From Erwinia pyri (GTDB taxonomy: Bacteria; Pseudomonadota; Gammaproteobacteria; Enterobacterales; Enterobacteriaceae): DNA of 64,000 nucleotides. Under the pieces are notes generated by a model. It had not been told where the DNA came from, did not search any database, and worked only from the letters and a program-made list of their open reading frames with translations. Positions 35,899-46,140 of the stretch are shown here, one piece after another (position 1 is the first letter of the stretch; each line of letters begins with the position of its first letter). A program made the position numbers and the translations under genes. Where the stretch lies: the NCBI RefSeq assembly GCF_030758455.1, contig NZ_CP132353.1, positions 3,906,001 through 3,970,000 of the forward strand, in the 5' to 3' direction.

Positions 35899-37254
35899 TT
35901 ACTTCGCCAGTCTTTCCAGTAGCTTCTGATGAATGCCGCCAAACCCACCGTTGCTCATCACCAGAATGGTGTCGCCCGGCTGCGCCGTTTTAGCAATCAT
36001 CTCCACTAATGTATCCACATCCGCGCTCCAGTGAGCAGGCTGCACGCACGCCTCGGCTACTTCTGAAACCTGCCACGGAATGTGGTGCGGCTGGAACAGG
36101 AACACTTCATCGGCTCTGGCCAGCGCAGGCGCCAGATCGTCCTTGCTGATCCCCATTTTCATGGTGTTGGAGCGCGGTTCCAGCACGGCAAGAATGCGCG
36201 CCGTGCCGCCCACTTTGCTGCGCAGCGCCGTCATGGTCGCCAGAATAGCGGTAGGATGATGGGCAAAATCGTCATAGACCTTGATGCCATTCGCTTCACC
36301 ACGCAGCTCCAGACGACGGCGGGCATTGATAAAGTCGTTCAGTGCCAGGCCCGCATCTTCCGGTTTAATGCCCACGTGCCGCGCGGCCGCAATCGCCATC
36401 ATGCCATTATGCATGTTGTGCTCGCCCACCAGCGCCCAGTTCACTTCCGCCACGCGTTCACCGTCCAGCCAGACTTCCCAGCGAGAGGCATCTGGTGTCA
36501 GCTTTTTCGCCTGCCAGCGGCCGGACTCACCCACGCTCTCCTGCTCGCTCCAGCAGCCCATGGAGAGCACCTGTTTGATGTTGACATCATGTTCAGGCAG
36601 CAGGATCTTACCCTGTCCCGGCACGATACGGATCAGATGATGGAACTGACGCTGAATAGCTTTCAGGTCGTCAAATATATCCGCGTGATCGAACTCAAGA
36701 TTGTTGAGGATCAGCGTGCGCGGGCAGTAGTGCACGAATTTCGACCGCTTATCAAAAAAGGCGCAGTCGTACTCGTCCGCTTCGATGACGAAGAATGGGC
36801 TTTTTCCTAAAGTTGCTGAAACATCAAAGTTTCCCGGCACGCCACCAATAACAAAGCCGGGTTCGAGGCCGCACGCCTGTAAAATCCATGCCGCCATGCC
36901 TGCCGTAGTGGTTTTTCCATGGGTTCCGGCGACGGCGATGACCCAACGGTCGCGCAGTACGAAATCATGCAGCCACTGGGGGCCAGAGAGGTAAGGAATG
37001 TTACGTTCAAGCACCGCTTCCACGCAGGCATTTCCGCGCGTCATGGCATTGCCGATGATCACCAGATCGGGGGCCGGGTCGAGCTGGGAAGGATCGTAAC
37101 CCTGAATTAAATCAATGCCTTGTTTTTCAAGCAGCGTGCTCATCGGCGGATAAACGTTGGCGTCTGAACCGGTCACCTCATGGCCGAGCGCGCGGGCCAG
37201 CATGGCCAGGCCGCCCATAAAAGTGCCACAGATACCGAGGATATGAATACGCAT
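35899..37254 (-). CDS. mpl: Murein peptide ligase Mpl
   Basis: Joins recycled L-Ala-gamma-D-Glu-meso-Dap to UDP-MurNAc in murein recycling. The 451-residue Mur ligase has the N-terminal UDP-binding domain (HILGICGTFMGGLA), the ATP-binding GTHGKTTT (110-117), and the C-terminal domain segment DDFAHHPTAI. It is longer at no end than E. coli Mpl. It is divergent from fbp, which is conserved synteny. Confidence 0.96.
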   Translation of the reverse strand: MRIHILGICGTFMGGLAMLARALGHEVTGSDANVYPPMSTLLEKQGIDLIQGYDPSQLDPAPDLVIIGNAMTRGNACVEAVLERNIPYLSGPQWLHDFVLRDRWVIAVAGTHGKTTTAGMAAWILQACGLEPGFVIGGVPGNFDVSATLGKSPFFVIEADEYDCAFFDKRSKFVHYCPRTLILNNLEFDHADIFDDLKAIQRQFHHLIRIVPGQGKILLPEHDVNIKQVLSMGCWSEQESVGESGRWQAKKLTPDASRWEVWLDGERVAEVNWALVGEHNMHNGMMAIAAARHVGIKPEDAGLALNDFINARRRLELRGEANGIKVYDDFAHHPTAILATMTALRSKVGGTARILAVLEPRSNTMKMGISKDDLAPALARADEVFLFQPHHIPWQVSEVAEACVQPAHWSADVDTLVEMIAKTAQPGDTILVMSNGGFGGIHQKLLERLAK

Positions 37255-37422
37255 AATAGATCCGTTAACAGGAAAGTCCGGCGCACAGTGTAGCGTCCCC
37301 GCTGCGAGGAAGAAACGGATTTGCCCTATGTTCTTTAGCGTTCAATCGGCTAAACTGCGTACGCATACGTTGGCAGTTTGTAAAGCAGGCTGCTGTTCAA
37401 CCGCAGATTCAGGGATAGTGTT

Positions 37423-38421
37423 ATGAAAACGTTAGGCGAATTCATCGTCGAGAAGCAACACGACTTTCCTCACGCCACAGGTGAGCTGACCGCGCTGATT
37501 TCAGCCATTAAGCTGGGCGCGAAAATCATTCACCGTGATATTAACAAAGCTGGCCTGGTGGATATTCTGGGCGCCAGCGGCGTCGAAAACATTCAGGGCG
37601 AACAGCAGATGAAGCTCGATCTGTTTGCCAATGAAAAACTCAAAGCGGCCCTGAAAGCGCGCGGAATCGTTGCCGGTATCGCCTCTGAAGAAGAAGATGA
37701 GATTGTGATCTTCGAAGGGGTGGAAAACGGGAAATATGTGGTGCTGATGGATCCTCTGGATGGCTCGTCAAACATTGACGTTAACGTCTCTGTTGGCACC
37801 ATCTTCTCTATCTACCGCCGCATTACCCCGGCAGGCACGCCGGTCACTGAGGAAGATTTCCTTCAGCCTGGCAACCAGCAGGTTGCTGCCGGCTATGTGG
37901 TTTACGGCTCCTCAACCATGCTGGTATACACCACTGGCTGCGGTGTTCACGCCTTCACTTACGATCCGTCACTGGGCGTATTCTGCCTCAGCGCGGAAAA
38001 AATGGAGTTCCCGGAAAAGGGTTACACCTACTCCATCAACGAAGGAAACTACATCCGTTTCCCGCAGGGCGTGAAAAAGTATCTGAAGTTCTGTCAGGAA
38101 GAAGATCAGCTTACCCGCAGACCTTACACCTCACGGTATATTGGCTCGCTGGTAGCGGACTTCCACCGCAATCTGCTGAAAGGCGGCATCTACCTCTACC
38201 CAAGCACTGCCAGCCATCCGCAAGGCAAGCTGCGCCTGCTGTATGAGTGCAACCCAATGGCGTTCCTGGCCGAGCAGGCTGGCGGTAAAGCCAGCGACGG
38301 TCAAAACCGTATTCTTGATTTAACGCCAGAGACGCTGCACCAGCGTTCACCGTTCTTTGTTGGTAATACCGACATGGTGAACGATCAGGAGCGCTTCCTG
38401 CGCGAATTCCCGGACGCGTAA
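37423..38421 (+). CDS. fbp: Fructose-1,6-bisphosphatase class 1
   Basis: Gluconeogenic phosphatase converting fructose-1,6-bisphosphate to fructose-6-phosphate. The 332-residue protein has the metal site [10 protein letters not shown] (Asp110, Asp113), the YGSSTMLVY segment and the C-terminal substrate motif [24 protein letters not shown]. Length equals the E. coli enzyme. A strong terminator follows. Confidence 0.97.
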   Translation: MKTLGEFIVEKQHDFPHATGELTALISAIKLGAKIIHRDINKAGLVDILGASGVENIQGEQQMKLDLFANEKLKAALKARGIVAGIASEEEDEIVIFEGVENGKYVVLMDPLDGSSNIDVNVSVGTIFSIYRRITPAGTPVTEEDFLQPGNQQVAAGYVVYGSSTMLVYTTGCGVHAFTYDPSLGVFCLSAEKMEFPEKGYTYSINEGNYIRFPQGVKKYLKFCQEEDQLTRRPYTSRYIGSLVADFHRNLLKGGIYLYPSTASHPQGKLRLLYECNPMAFLAEQAGGKASDGQNRILDLTPETLHQRSPFFVGNTDMVNDQERFLREFPDA

Positions 38422-38440
38422 CGCTTTCAGGTCAGCATTG

Positions 38441-38470
38441 AAAAGGGCGATCTCAGGATCGCCCTTTTTT
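38441..38470 (+). terminator. Intrinsic terminator after fbp
   Basis: AAAAGGGCGATC (38441-38452) pairs with GATCGCCCTTTT (38457-38468) around TCAG, with T run to 38470. The A run allows use by the convergent chemoreceptor gene too. Confidence 0.92.
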
Positions 38471-38480
38471 ACGTCGGTTC

Positions 38481-40043
38481 TCAGGCCGCACTGACCCTGA
38501 ACGCTGCCATCGACTGCACCAGCTGCTGAGACTGCTCTTCAAGAGACTGGGTAGCGGCCGCAGCCTGCTGAACCAGTGCCGCATTTTGCTGCGCGACCTC
38601 ATCCATCTGCGTGACGGCCTGGTTCACCTGCTCAATCCCATGGCTCTGTTCCTGAGAGGCGCTGGAGATCTCTTTCATCAGCGTTGTAACCCGCATTACC
38701 TCGGTAGCGATTTCATCCATGGTCTCCCCGGCCCGGGTCGCCATTTGCGATCCTTCATTCACTCTGGACTGTGATTCACTGATTAATTCACGGATCTCTT
38801 TTGCAGCCGTTGCGCTACGCTGCGCCAGGGTGCGGACTTCGTTAGCAACCACCGCAAAGCCCCTGCCCTGCTCGCCCGCACGTGCCGCTTCCACAGAGGC
38901 GTTCAGCGCCAGGATATTGGTCTGGAAGGCAATACCATCAATCACGCCCAGAATGTCGCCGATGCGTCTGGAGCTGTTGGAAATATCCTGCATTTTCTCC
39001 ATCACGTAGCTGACCACTTCACTGCCCTTATCGGCACTGTCCGACACCGATCTTGCCAACTGGTGCGCCTGACTGGCATTTTCCGCATTCAGCTTCACGG
39101 TAGCAGTAAGCTGCTCCATGCTGGCCGCCGTTTGCTCGAGCGAAGCGGCAGACTCTTCCGTACGCTGGGCAAGGTTGAGGTTGCCTGAAGAGAGCTCCCG
39201 ACTGCCGATATCAATTTGCAGGCTGGCATCCCGCACGCGGCTGACCGACTGTTGCAGAGAAGCCTGCATTTCAGCCAGTGCGGTGTTCAGCCTGCCCAGC
39301 TCATTTCGGCCGCCTTCTGGTAACAGCTGCGTCAAATCGCCAGCCGCCACAAATTCCAGGTGCTCAATAGCTGAATCCAGTGGCTTTAGCAGGATCGCCC
39401 GCAATAACAGCCAGGAACCAGAGAGCAGAATAACCGTCAGAATGCCGCAGAAAACGATCAGGAGAGTGAGCATCTGCTGGTTTTTTGCTGTTTCTGCCAG
39501 CTGAGAATCTGAAACCTGATTCGCAAAGAGGTTGAAGTCTTCCACTGATTTATTGAAGGCAGAGTTCAACGGCGTGAATTTTTCTTCCAGAAGAGTGTAA
39601 TAAGCATCGGTATTCTGCTGCTTCAGGGCAACCATCATCGGTTGAATACCCTGCTCAAGATAGGTGCTGTAGCTGGTTACGATGGCATCCGCCAGCTTTT
39701 TACCTTGTGCGGTTATGGTGCCCGCATCAACAAACTTTTTTAGTTCCTGCCGTGACGTATTAAGGTAGCTTTCGGCCCTGTTTGTCGTGGCGGTCGCGTC
39801 ATCGATCATGCCGATCTCCATCTTTCTTACCGCTAACGCAGCTGTGGCGCGCGAACGAAGCAGACCGTTATTGGCAAGAAAAAGGCTGTTTAACTCGACG
39901 CCCTGAATGCGGTTAACGACGTCCAGCGAGCGATTTCCTTTATTAATGGCACTGATGCCCATCAGGCTGACGCTTAGCAGCATTAACGTCATCAACGTTA
40001 GCAAGGCTAATAACCCGTTTCTGATTGAGATTTTTTTAAGCAT
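38481..40043 (-). CDS. Methyl-accepting chemotaxis protein, 4HB sensor
   Basis: A 520-residue transmembrane chemoreceptor: TM1 about 10-30, a periplasmic four-helix-bundle ligand domain about 35-190, TM2 about 193-215, HAMP, then the methylation/signalling helices with the hairpin tip [26 protein letters not shown] core and [22 protein letters not shown] sequence. It is related to Tar/Tsr in fold; the ligand is unknown. The C-terminus ends AFRVSAA and lacks the NWETF docking pentapeptide for CheR/CheB. A sigma-28-like promoter precedes it. Confidence 0.9.
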   Translation of the reverse strand: MLKKISIRNGLLALLTLMTLMLLSVSLMGISAINKGNRSLDVVNRIQGVELNSLFLANNGLLRSRATAALAVRKMEIGMIDDATATTNRAESYLNTSRQELKKFVDAGTITAQGKKLADAIVTSYSTYLEQGIQPMMVALKQQNTDAYYTLLEEKFTPLNSAFNKSVEDFNLFANQVSDSQLAETAKNQQMLTLLIVFCGILTVILLSGSWLLLRAILLKPLDSAIEHLEFVAAGDLTQLLPEGGRNELGRLNTALAEMQASLQQSVSRVRDASLQIDIGSRELSSGNLNLAQRTEESAASLEQTAASMEQLTATVKLNAENASQAHQLARSVSDSADKGSEVVSYVMEKMQDISNSSRRIGDILGVIDGIAFQTNILALNASVEAARAGEQGRGFAVVANEVRTLAQRSATAAKEIRELISESQSRVNEGSQMATRAGETMDEIATEVMRVTTLMKEISSASQEQSHGIEQVNQAVTQMDEVAQQNAALVQQAAAATQSLEEQSQQLVQSMAAFRVSAA

Positions 40044-40099
40044 GATGTTGCGTAATCCTCACTAAAGTTGTTAATCCATGAACCCCCAAAGCGATGAGA

Positions 40100-40127
40100 T
40101 TATCGGCAACGAATTCGGCAATCTTTA
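40100..40127 (-). promoter_or_regulatory. Sigma-28-like promoter for the chemoreceptor
   Basis: Minus strand: TAAAGATT, 12-base spacer, GCCGATAA. The -10 is a perfect FliA match and the -35 differs by one base; the spacer is one base longer than the usual 11. It lies 57-84 bp upstream of the gene. Confidence 0.6.
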
Positions 40128-40302
40128 GCAAAAATGAAGTAAAAACGATCAGAGGTCATACGAGATTGATATAGATCAATTTTGCTTTCTGTCTGAAGAA
40201 GCGAGCTTTATCAACGTATAAGACCGGCCGGGCAAAAGGGGTTAACATCATGGCAAAACCGGTTCGGCTGAATTTTTTTTAAACATTATTAAGAGTATTT
40301 TT

Positions 40303-40716
40303 ATGAAAAAAATTGCCCTGGCCATCGCGGCCCTGCTGTTTATGTTTAACGCTCATGCCACTATTCATCCGATTGATGCTGCCCAGCAGAGCTGCCTGAA
40401 TAAAGCCGCAACCACTCTGGCGATGCAGCGCTGTTTTAGCGCGGCGACTGTCGCCTGGGACAAAGAGATGAATCAGCAGTACGCCAGACTTACCGCCCTC
40501 CTGAATTCAGAACAGCAAGCCAAATTAAAAAGTGCTCAGCGTGCCTGGCTTAAATACCGTGACAGCTGGCTGGAAGCCGCTAAAGCCCGACTGAGTGATG
40601 GCGGTACTCAGGCTTCGCTACAGGCAGGGGCTCAGGAGGTGACGCTGGTTAAAAACCAGGCGCTGGCGCTGAAATCTCTGGCTCAAAGCTGCGGCAATCC
40701 GGATGAGTGCAATTAA
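40303..40716 (+). CDS. LprI-like DUF1311 periplasmic protein
   Basis: A 137-residue secreted protein with signal peptide (MKKIALAIAALLFMFNAHA) and a DUF1311/lysozyme-inhibitor-LprI-type domain: WDKEMNQQYARLTALL, LKSAQRAWLKYRDSW and cysteines at about 31, 44, 130 and 136 that probably form two disulfides. The family includes lysozyme inhibitors, but that activity is unproven here. It stands alone between the chemoreceptor and ppa. Confidence 0.8.
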   Translation: MKKIALAIAALLFMFNAHATIHPIDAAQQSCLNKAATTLAMQRCFSAATVAWDKEMNQQYARLTALLNSEQQAKLKSAQRAWLKYRDSWLEAAKARLSDGGTQASLQAGAQEVTLVKNQALALKSLAQSCGNPDECN

Positions 40717-40853
40717 GCTGTTGCAGCCGTTTGCCCGGCGCAGCCGTCAGCCCAGTACTGGAGCATTCCGAAAGGGTAAAAAGGGGGGATACTTTCACTT
40801 TCAGTTGGCTATAATGAGCGTCACTCGATTAAGACTGAATAAAGGAATTAACC

Positions 40854-41384
40854 ATGAGTTTGAACCTGGTTCCAGCGGGCAAAGATATGCCAGAAGACAT
40901 CTATGTTGTTATCGAGATCCCGGCCAATGCCGATCCGATCAAATATGAAGTCGACAAAGATTCCGGCACTCTGTTCGTGGACCGCTTTATGTCTACCGCG
41001 ATGTTCTATCCGTGCAACTACGGTTACATCAACCACACTTTGTCTTTAGACGGTGACCCGGTAGACGTGCTGGTCCCTACCCCTTACCCACTGCAGCCAG
41101 GCTCGGTAATTCGTTGCCGTCCGGTTGGCGTGCTGAAAATGACCGACGAGTCTGGCGAAGATGCCAAACTGGTTGCCGTACCGCACACCAAGTTGACCAA
41201 AGAGTACGATCACATCAAAGATGTGAACGACCTGCCAGAACTGCTGCGTGCACAGATCACTCACTTCTTCGAGCAGTATAAAGCGCTGGAAAAAGGCAAA
41301 TGGGTGAAAGTGGAAGGCTGGGACAACGCTGAAGCGGCTAAAGCTGAAATTGTTGCCTCTTTCGAACGCGCTGCGAAAAAATAA
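40854..41384 (+). CDS. ppa: Inorganic pyrophosphatase
   Basis: Essential hexameric soluble family I pyrophosphatase. The 176-residue protein contains the signature DGDPVDVLV with metal ligands Asp66, Asp68 and Asp71, and the YPCNYGYI and [12 protein letters not shown] segments. The start has AAGGAA upstream. A very strong terminator follows. Confidence 0.98.
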   Translation: MSLNLVPAGKDMPEDIYVVIEIPANADPIKYEVDKDSGTLFVDRFMSTAMFYPCNYGYINHTLSLDGDPVDVLVPTPYPLQPGSVIRCRPVGVLKMTDESGEDAKLVAVPHTKLTKEYDHIKDVNDLPELLRAQITHFFEQYKALEKGKWVKVEGWDNAEAAKAEIVASFERAAKK

Positions 41385-41396
41385 CCTTTCGTATCG

Positions 41397-41434
41397 TGAT
41401 AAAAAAACACCGCTCAGTGAGCGGTGTTTTTTTT
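41397..41434. terminator. ppa terminator, copy 1 of a duplicated element
   Basis: CACCGCTC-AGT-GAGCGGTG flanked by an A run and eight T. The stop codon of the DUF29 gene (minus) falls in the T run. The same sequence recurs at 41965-42000. Confidence 0.92.
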
Positions 41435-41861
41435 ATGGGTAGTATGCCTCATCAATTATCTGGTCCCATTCCCAGGGGCAGACCTGCGGAAACTGTTTCG
41501 CTTCTATGCCGGTCTCTCGCGCAGCAGACAAAATAGCATCACCATAGGCATCATTTACCAGTTCAGGCAGCTCTTTCCTGAGGCTGGGATTTCGACTCAA
41601 ACGGCGAATAATTTTCCGACGTTGTTCTGCAAGTGTTAATTGCCAGCTACGCCCCTGATATGAGGGCTGATATTGCCATTTCAGTAAATGCTGAAGCAGG
41701 ACTTCCAACCGTGATTCCAGTTCACGTCGCTCACTGTTACCCATGCTCGCAATTTCCTCAAGCAGGTTCCCTGTGTCTAATTGATCCAGATTACCAGTAC
41801 GCAGTAATTCAGCCTGCTCAAGTGTCCATCCATAGAAATCATTTTCATAATGAGTAGTCAT
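41433..41861 (-). CDS. DUF29 protein
   Basis: A 142-residue soluble protein of the DUF29 family: YENDFYGWTLEQAELLRTGNLDQLD..NLLEEIASMGNSERRELESRLEVLLQHLLKWQYQP is the family core. DUF29 proteins are scattered in cyanobacteria and proteobacteria with no known role. The gene is clearly more AT-rich than its neighbours and lies between two copies of the ppa terminator, both signs of acquisition. Confidence 0.85.
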   Translation of the reverse strand: MTTHYENDFYGWTLEQAELLRTGNLDQLDTGNLLEEIASMGNSERRELESRLEVLLQHLLKWQYQPSYQGRSWQLTLAEQRRKIIRRLSRNPSLRKELPELVNDAYGDAILSAARETGIEAKQFPQVCPWEWDQIIDEAYYP

Positions 41862-41964
41862 GATAGGCTCTGCTACAGAATCAAAAGTGGTGGGGTGAGT
41901 TTCTCAGCTTCGCTTCTCTTAGTCAAAAAACAGCTGTTTTTTTACACACTGCTTCGCAAATTAC

Positions 41965-42000
41965 TGATAAAAAAACACCGCTCAGTGAGCGGTGTTTTTT
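41965..42000. terminator. ppa-type terminator, copy 2
   Basis: Same A run, hairpin and T run as at 41397-41434, differing only by two fewer T. The ytfP stop codon falls in its T run. Ends transcripts on both strands. Confidence 0.9.
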
Positions 42001-42364
42001 ATGATTTCTCTTCGGTGGGATCGACCGCATCGCGCAGCAGCCAGTCGCCGCTGACAATCTGTTTTTTCCCGACAACCGAACGCTGATAAACGTAGAGCCA
42101 CGCGCTACCATAAGGCGTTTGCATCAGCTGACGTTTGTACTCCCCGCCTTTGGTTCTGAGCGCATCCAGCTCACCCAGCATGGACGCATCAATGCGGTAA
42201 ACTTCGCAATAAACCCGTCCGTTTCCCGGCACCACGCCGGGATAAAGACCCAAACTGTAAAGCTCATAGCCGTCGATCTGATGATCGCCCAGCCACTGCC
42301 CGTTGGTCATCCAGTGACTGTTGCCTTGCTTACGCCTTAAGCTGCCATAGACAATTATTCGCAT
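41999..42364 (-). CDS. ytfP: Gamma-glutamylcyclotransferase-like YtfP
   Basis: A 121-residue GGCT/AIG2-fold protein. The substrate-loop motif YGSLRRKQGN near the N-terminus and the acidic residue in ELDALRTKGGEYKR are family marks. Cyclotransferase activity is assumed by homology. It ends the tamA-tamB-ytfP unit, two bases after tamB. Confidence 0.93.
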   Translation of the reverse strand: MRIIVYGSLRRKQGNSHWMTNGQWLGDHQIDGYELYSLGLYPGVVPGNGRVYCEVYRIDASMLGELDALRTKGGEYKRQLMQTPYGSAWLYVYQRSVVGKKQIVSGDWLLRDAVDPTEEKS

Positions 42365-42366
42365 TG

Positions 42367-45300
42367 CTAGAACTCAAACTGATAGAGCAAATCCAGAGCC
42401 TGGTCGAGACCAGACACCGCTTCCAAATAGAGCTTGGGCATCAGGCGATAACGCAAGGTTAACGTCGCCAGTGAATCAAATATGCCAACACCGTATTTTA
42501 CCTGTAGACCCGGCAGAACATAGCCACTGACCTGGACCTGCTGACTGTCACCGACGCCAGCCGTGTCCAGGGCCAGGTTACTCACACCGAAGGTCTCCCC
42601 GATTTTACCCACAACCTGCCCACTTTGCGCAAGCCCCAATCCCACTAAAGCGGAGGTTACTGCACTGCTGTCGCTGCCGGTAGAGTCCAGACCCTGCCCG
42701 CGAAGCAGATAGGACAAGGCTTCCTGCTGCGACATCGCCGGGTCAGAAAAGACTTCTGCCTTGGGTTCATCGGCCAGCCCGGTCACTCTGACGCCTGCGG
42801 TTACATCATCTTCGGTCGCTTCAGGATTACGGATCGCCTCAATATTAAGATACGGCTGGTCCGGTGGACCGGCAAACTGCAGCTCACCTTTGCGCACAAT
42901 CAAGTCCTGTCCATACGCATGGAAGCGGCCGGATGGGATGTTGATCTGCCCGTTAAGGCCCAGGCCACGTCTGTCCTGCACCATTTTCAGATCGCCATTC
43001 AGTTTAGCTTTCAAGCCAAAGGCGCTGAGCCGCACGTCGTCACCCACATGGATAACCAGATTGCTGTTGATCGGGATCGCGGTGGATTTCGGCGCGATGG
43101 GCTTGAGGTTTTTATCCAGCAGCACTTCATCGGAGGAGACCCCCACGGCGCTCTCCGGCACTTCCTGCACGGTAATCCGCGCCCAGGGAATGTCCACGCG
43201 ACCGTCCAGGTTGAACAGCTGCGGCGTGGCTTCAAACACCAGATCGGGTGAAACGTCCATGCGCACCATTGGCGGCACCGTTACGCGGATTTTGTCCCCT
43301 TTCGCCGCTATGCGTGCGCGCCATGCGTCCAGCACGTTCCAGTCCGCGCCGCCACTGAGGGTGAGCTGCCCTTTGGAAGTCTGCACCAGCCCTTCCAGCG
43401 TGGAGCTCATGCCGTTGAAGACCATATTCAGGTTGGCGGCGGTGAGGTCAACCGGCATAAAGCTGCCATCGACATCCACATCCTTCAGGCCGAGCTGGCC
43501 AAACACCTGCGGCTTTTGCAGAGAGCCGCCGAGCCGCAGCCTGGAGTTCACCATCCCGGCCACCTTCTCACCCTTCATCAGCGCCGGATTAAGCAGCGCC
43601 AGCGACAGGTTGGCGATATTGACGTTACCCGACAGCGTGCGCCTGCCCTCCGGATCGGCAATCTGCACGTTGCCATCCAACTGACCGTTATTCGCAATAT
43701 GGATCAGCCAGTCGAGCTGGGCGCGACCGTTACGCAGCACCGCGTTCAGGTTCAGCGTGTCAAATGCGATCGGCAGCGTGTTGCCTTCCACATCCTGCTC
43801 CACCTTCACGCCGTTGCCCTTCAGCGAGACGCGGCCCTGCGGCAGACCGCCGCCAGCGCTCCAGCTTACGTCAGCATCGCCAGTGAAGATGCCGCTGAGC
43901 TGCGTCCCCTCGCCGAGGAACGGCTTTGTCATCGCCAGATCGAAGCGGTTAAGCGCCACTTTTGCATGCCCGGAAGGGCCTGCCTCAATGGTTTGCGGCA
44001 CGCACAGCTCCGCGTTGGGGTTTTGCCAGCAGTGCGGCCCGACAGTGACGGTCTGGCTGCTGTTGAGGTAATCCAGCGCGATAGCGCGGGTTAAGCGCCA
44101 TTCCCCTACCGGCGTGTCGAAACGGGTATTGTTCAGTGACCCTTTCCAGCGCTGAGTAGCGCGATCGAAGCTGCCGTTCAGGGCGAGCTGGCCGGAAACC
44201 GGTTCGCCGATCACGTTCAGCTTCAGCTGATGCTGCTTTTCACTGCCGCTGGCGTCCAGCGTGATTTTTGAGAGAGCCAGCGCATCCTGTTGCAGTCGAT
44301 CCACCTCAAGAGCCAGCTTGCCCTGTATTTGCTCACCTGAACTGACATCCCCTTTCAGCATCACACGGGCGATAGTGAGCGCCTGCCAGCGCAGGCCGGT
44401 TGCGGTCAGGTCAGCGAGTAGCTGCGGCGTTTTCAGGTCGCCGCGCGCTTTGATGGTGCCTTTCGCTACGCCGCCAAGCCCTGGCAGGGCATTATCCAGA
44501 TGCTGTGCATCAATGTTGGCATCCAGATTAAGCTTGTCGCCCAGCGATCCTTTGAGATCGATATTATTACGACCCAGCACCAGCTTCAGGCCCGGGATAT
44601 CCCACTGGTTATAGCTGTTGCCGTACAGCGAGCCGTCCGCAGTAACGGCATTCTGCTTAACGTTGCCGCGCAGCTTCAGCTCCGGCACGCGCATCTGCCA
44701 GCTTCCGCCGTACAGGCTGCCGCGCGTGGTAATTTTACCTTCCAGCTTCGCAGGCCAGTCCGGGTATTGTTTCACGGTATTGATGCCGGAAAGCGTCAGC
44801 TCGCTGCGCCAGCTGATCGCTTTGCTCCAGTCCACCAGCGCGGTGAGCTCGGTATTCCCTTCCAGCGCCGCAAGCCGCAGCTTATCCAGCGCGAACTGTT
44901 CAACGTTGCCTTTGCCATCCAGCGTCACGGTGGCAGGTGGAATGCCCTGCCCCTTCAACGCGGTTTTCAGCGACATCACGTAATCCGTCGCTTTTCCTTT
45001 AAAGCTGAAGTTAACGTTATCGGCCTGATACTGCGTTTCGCCAGTCAGCGGCCAGCGCAGCTGCGGACTCTGCACATTTATCGAGAGCGGTAAACCCACC
45101 TCTGCCAGCCGGGTAGTGGCGTCCATTTGTACCCGCACCGGGCCAGAGAGATTCAGCGCAAGGTTGAGCTGCTCACGCAGACCGCCCTCTACCGTCATTT
45201 TGATCTTCTCGCCTTTGATCGGATCGACGTTGAGCGCGCTGTAAAGCGTGAGGTTCACCGGCCAGTTATCGGCAAGCGTGGCCTGGCCCTGCGCGTTCAG

Positions 45301-46140
45301 CTGGCCCTGTGGCGAATCCACATCCAGCGTCTCCAGATGCAGCAACCTCTCCTGCGTTTTGGCTTTCAGCAGCAGTCGGTTCACGGTGATATCTGTGTCG
45401 CCGGTAATACGCAGCTGCTCGCCGAGGAGTTGCTGAACATCAACATCCAGCGGCATTTTGAAGTCCGGCAGATCCGGCAGCAACGGTTTAGCGAACATCG
45501 CCTTCAGGGTTTCGCCCAGCGGCTGTTCATCCGGCTTCGGCTGCTGCACTTTCGGCTGTACGACCTCTTCATTAGCTACCTTCGCCGCTTTGGGCAAGGC
45601 GATCAACAGGCCCTGAATATGGGTGGGATTCAGCGTCAGCGCCCGTCCCTGCCAGTTGAGTCCCGAGGTGAAATCGGCCAGCGAGATTGCCGTGTCATCG
45701 ACTTTTACGTTGATGTTATGCAGCGCCAGCTGACGCAGCGTGATGGGATAAGGCGTACTCAAATCGCCGGAGGAGGGTTCCTCTTCTTCTGGCGCAGGCG
45801 CAGCGGGCGCCATTTTTTTGCTGTCCACCACCACGTTGACATCTTTCAGCGCCAGGTCATTCACGCAGAAGGCACTGTTTTTCAGACAGCCCAACTGGAG
45901 AGCCAGGTGAAATTCCCCGGCGTTAACGGTGACGCCCGGCATCTCATACTGCACGCCTTTCAGCGTAAGATTACGCCAGCCGCCGTCCACCTGTTTGATC
46001 GCCAGGCCAGGAACCCAGCGCGCCGCGCCGTTCAACACCAGATGCAGTCCGGTCGTGGTGCCAATTAAAAATGCGATGCCGCCCAGCAGCAGCAGCAGGA
46101 AAATCAGGATGCCAATAAGGACCTTTTTCCAGCGACTCAT
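42367..46140 (-). CDS. tamB: Translocation and assembly module subunit TamB
   Basis: A 1257-residue AsmA-like bridge protein spanning the periplasm, anchored by an N-terminal helix (about 7-29). The long middle part is repetitive beta-taco strand sequence, and the C-terminal TamB domain (DUF490) ends in the beta-signal-like LDLLYQFEF. It works with TamA in outer-membrane protein assembly and in phospholipid transport with YhdP and YdbH. An acidic/proline insert lies near 112-130. The ATG overlaps the tamA stop (ATGA). Confidence 0.96.
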   Translation of the reverse strand: MSRWKKVLIGILIFLLLLLGGIAFLIGTTTGLHLVLNGAARWVPGLAIKQVDGGWRNLTLKGVQYEMPGVTVNAGEFHLALQLGCLKNSAFCVNDLALKDVNVVVDSKKMAPAAPAPEEEEPSSGDLSTPYPITLRQLALHNINVKVDDTAISLADFTSGLNWQGRALTLNPTHIQGLLIALPKAAKVANEEVVQPKVQQPKPDEQPLGETLKAMFAKPLLPDLPDFKMPLDVDVQQLLGEQLRITGDTDITVNRLLLKAKTQERLLHLETLDVDSPQGQLNAQGQATLADNWPVNLTLYSALNVDPIKGEKIKMTVEGGLREQLNLALNLSGPVRVQMDATTRLAEVGLPLSINVQSPQLRWPLTGETQYQADNVNFSFKGKATDYVMSLKTALKGQGIPPATVTLDGKGNVEQFALDKLRLAALEGNTELTALVDWSKAISWRSELTLSGINTVKQYPDWPAKLEGKITTRGSLYGGSWQMRVPELKLRGNVKQNAVTADGSLYGNSYNQWDIPGLKLVLGRNNIDLKGSLGDKLNLDANIDAQHLDNALPGLGGVAKGTIKARGDLKTPQLLADLTATGLRWQALTIARVMLKGDVSSGEQIQGKLALEVDRLQQDALALSKITLDASGSEKQHQLKLNVIGEPVSGQLALNGSFDRATQRWKGSLNNTRFDTPVGEWRLTRAIALDYLNSSQTVTVGPHCWQNPNAELCVPQTIEAGPSGHAKVALNRFDLAMTKPFLGEGTQLSGIFTGDADVSWSAGGGLPQGRVSLKGNGVKVEQDVEGNTLPIAFDTLNLNAVLRNGRAQLDWLIHIANNGQLDGNVQIADPEGRRTLSGNVNIANLSLALLNPALMKGEKVAGMVNSRLRLGGSLQKPQVFGQLGLKDVDVDGSFMPVDLTAANLNMVFNGMSSTLEGLVQTSKGQLTLSGGADWNVLDAWRARIAAKGDKIRVTVPPMVRMDVSPDLVFEATPQLFNLDGRVDIPWARITVQEVPESAVGVSSDEVLLDKNLKPIAPKSTAIPINSNLVIHVGDDVRLSAFGLKAKLNGDLKMVQDRRGLGLNGQINIPSGRFHAYGQDLIVRKGELQFAGPPDQPYLNIEAIRNPEATEDDVTAGVRVTGLADEPKAEVFSDPAMSQQEALSYLLRGQGLDSTGSDSSAVTSALVGLGLAQSGQVVGKIGETFGVSNLALDTAGVGDSQQVQVSGYVLPGLQVKYGVGIFDSLATLTLRYRLMPKLYLEAVSGLDQALDLLYQFEF

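Noticed and set aside
45127..46068. 313-residue frame opposite tamB
   Set aside because: Antisense shadow of a repetitive gene, without start signals.
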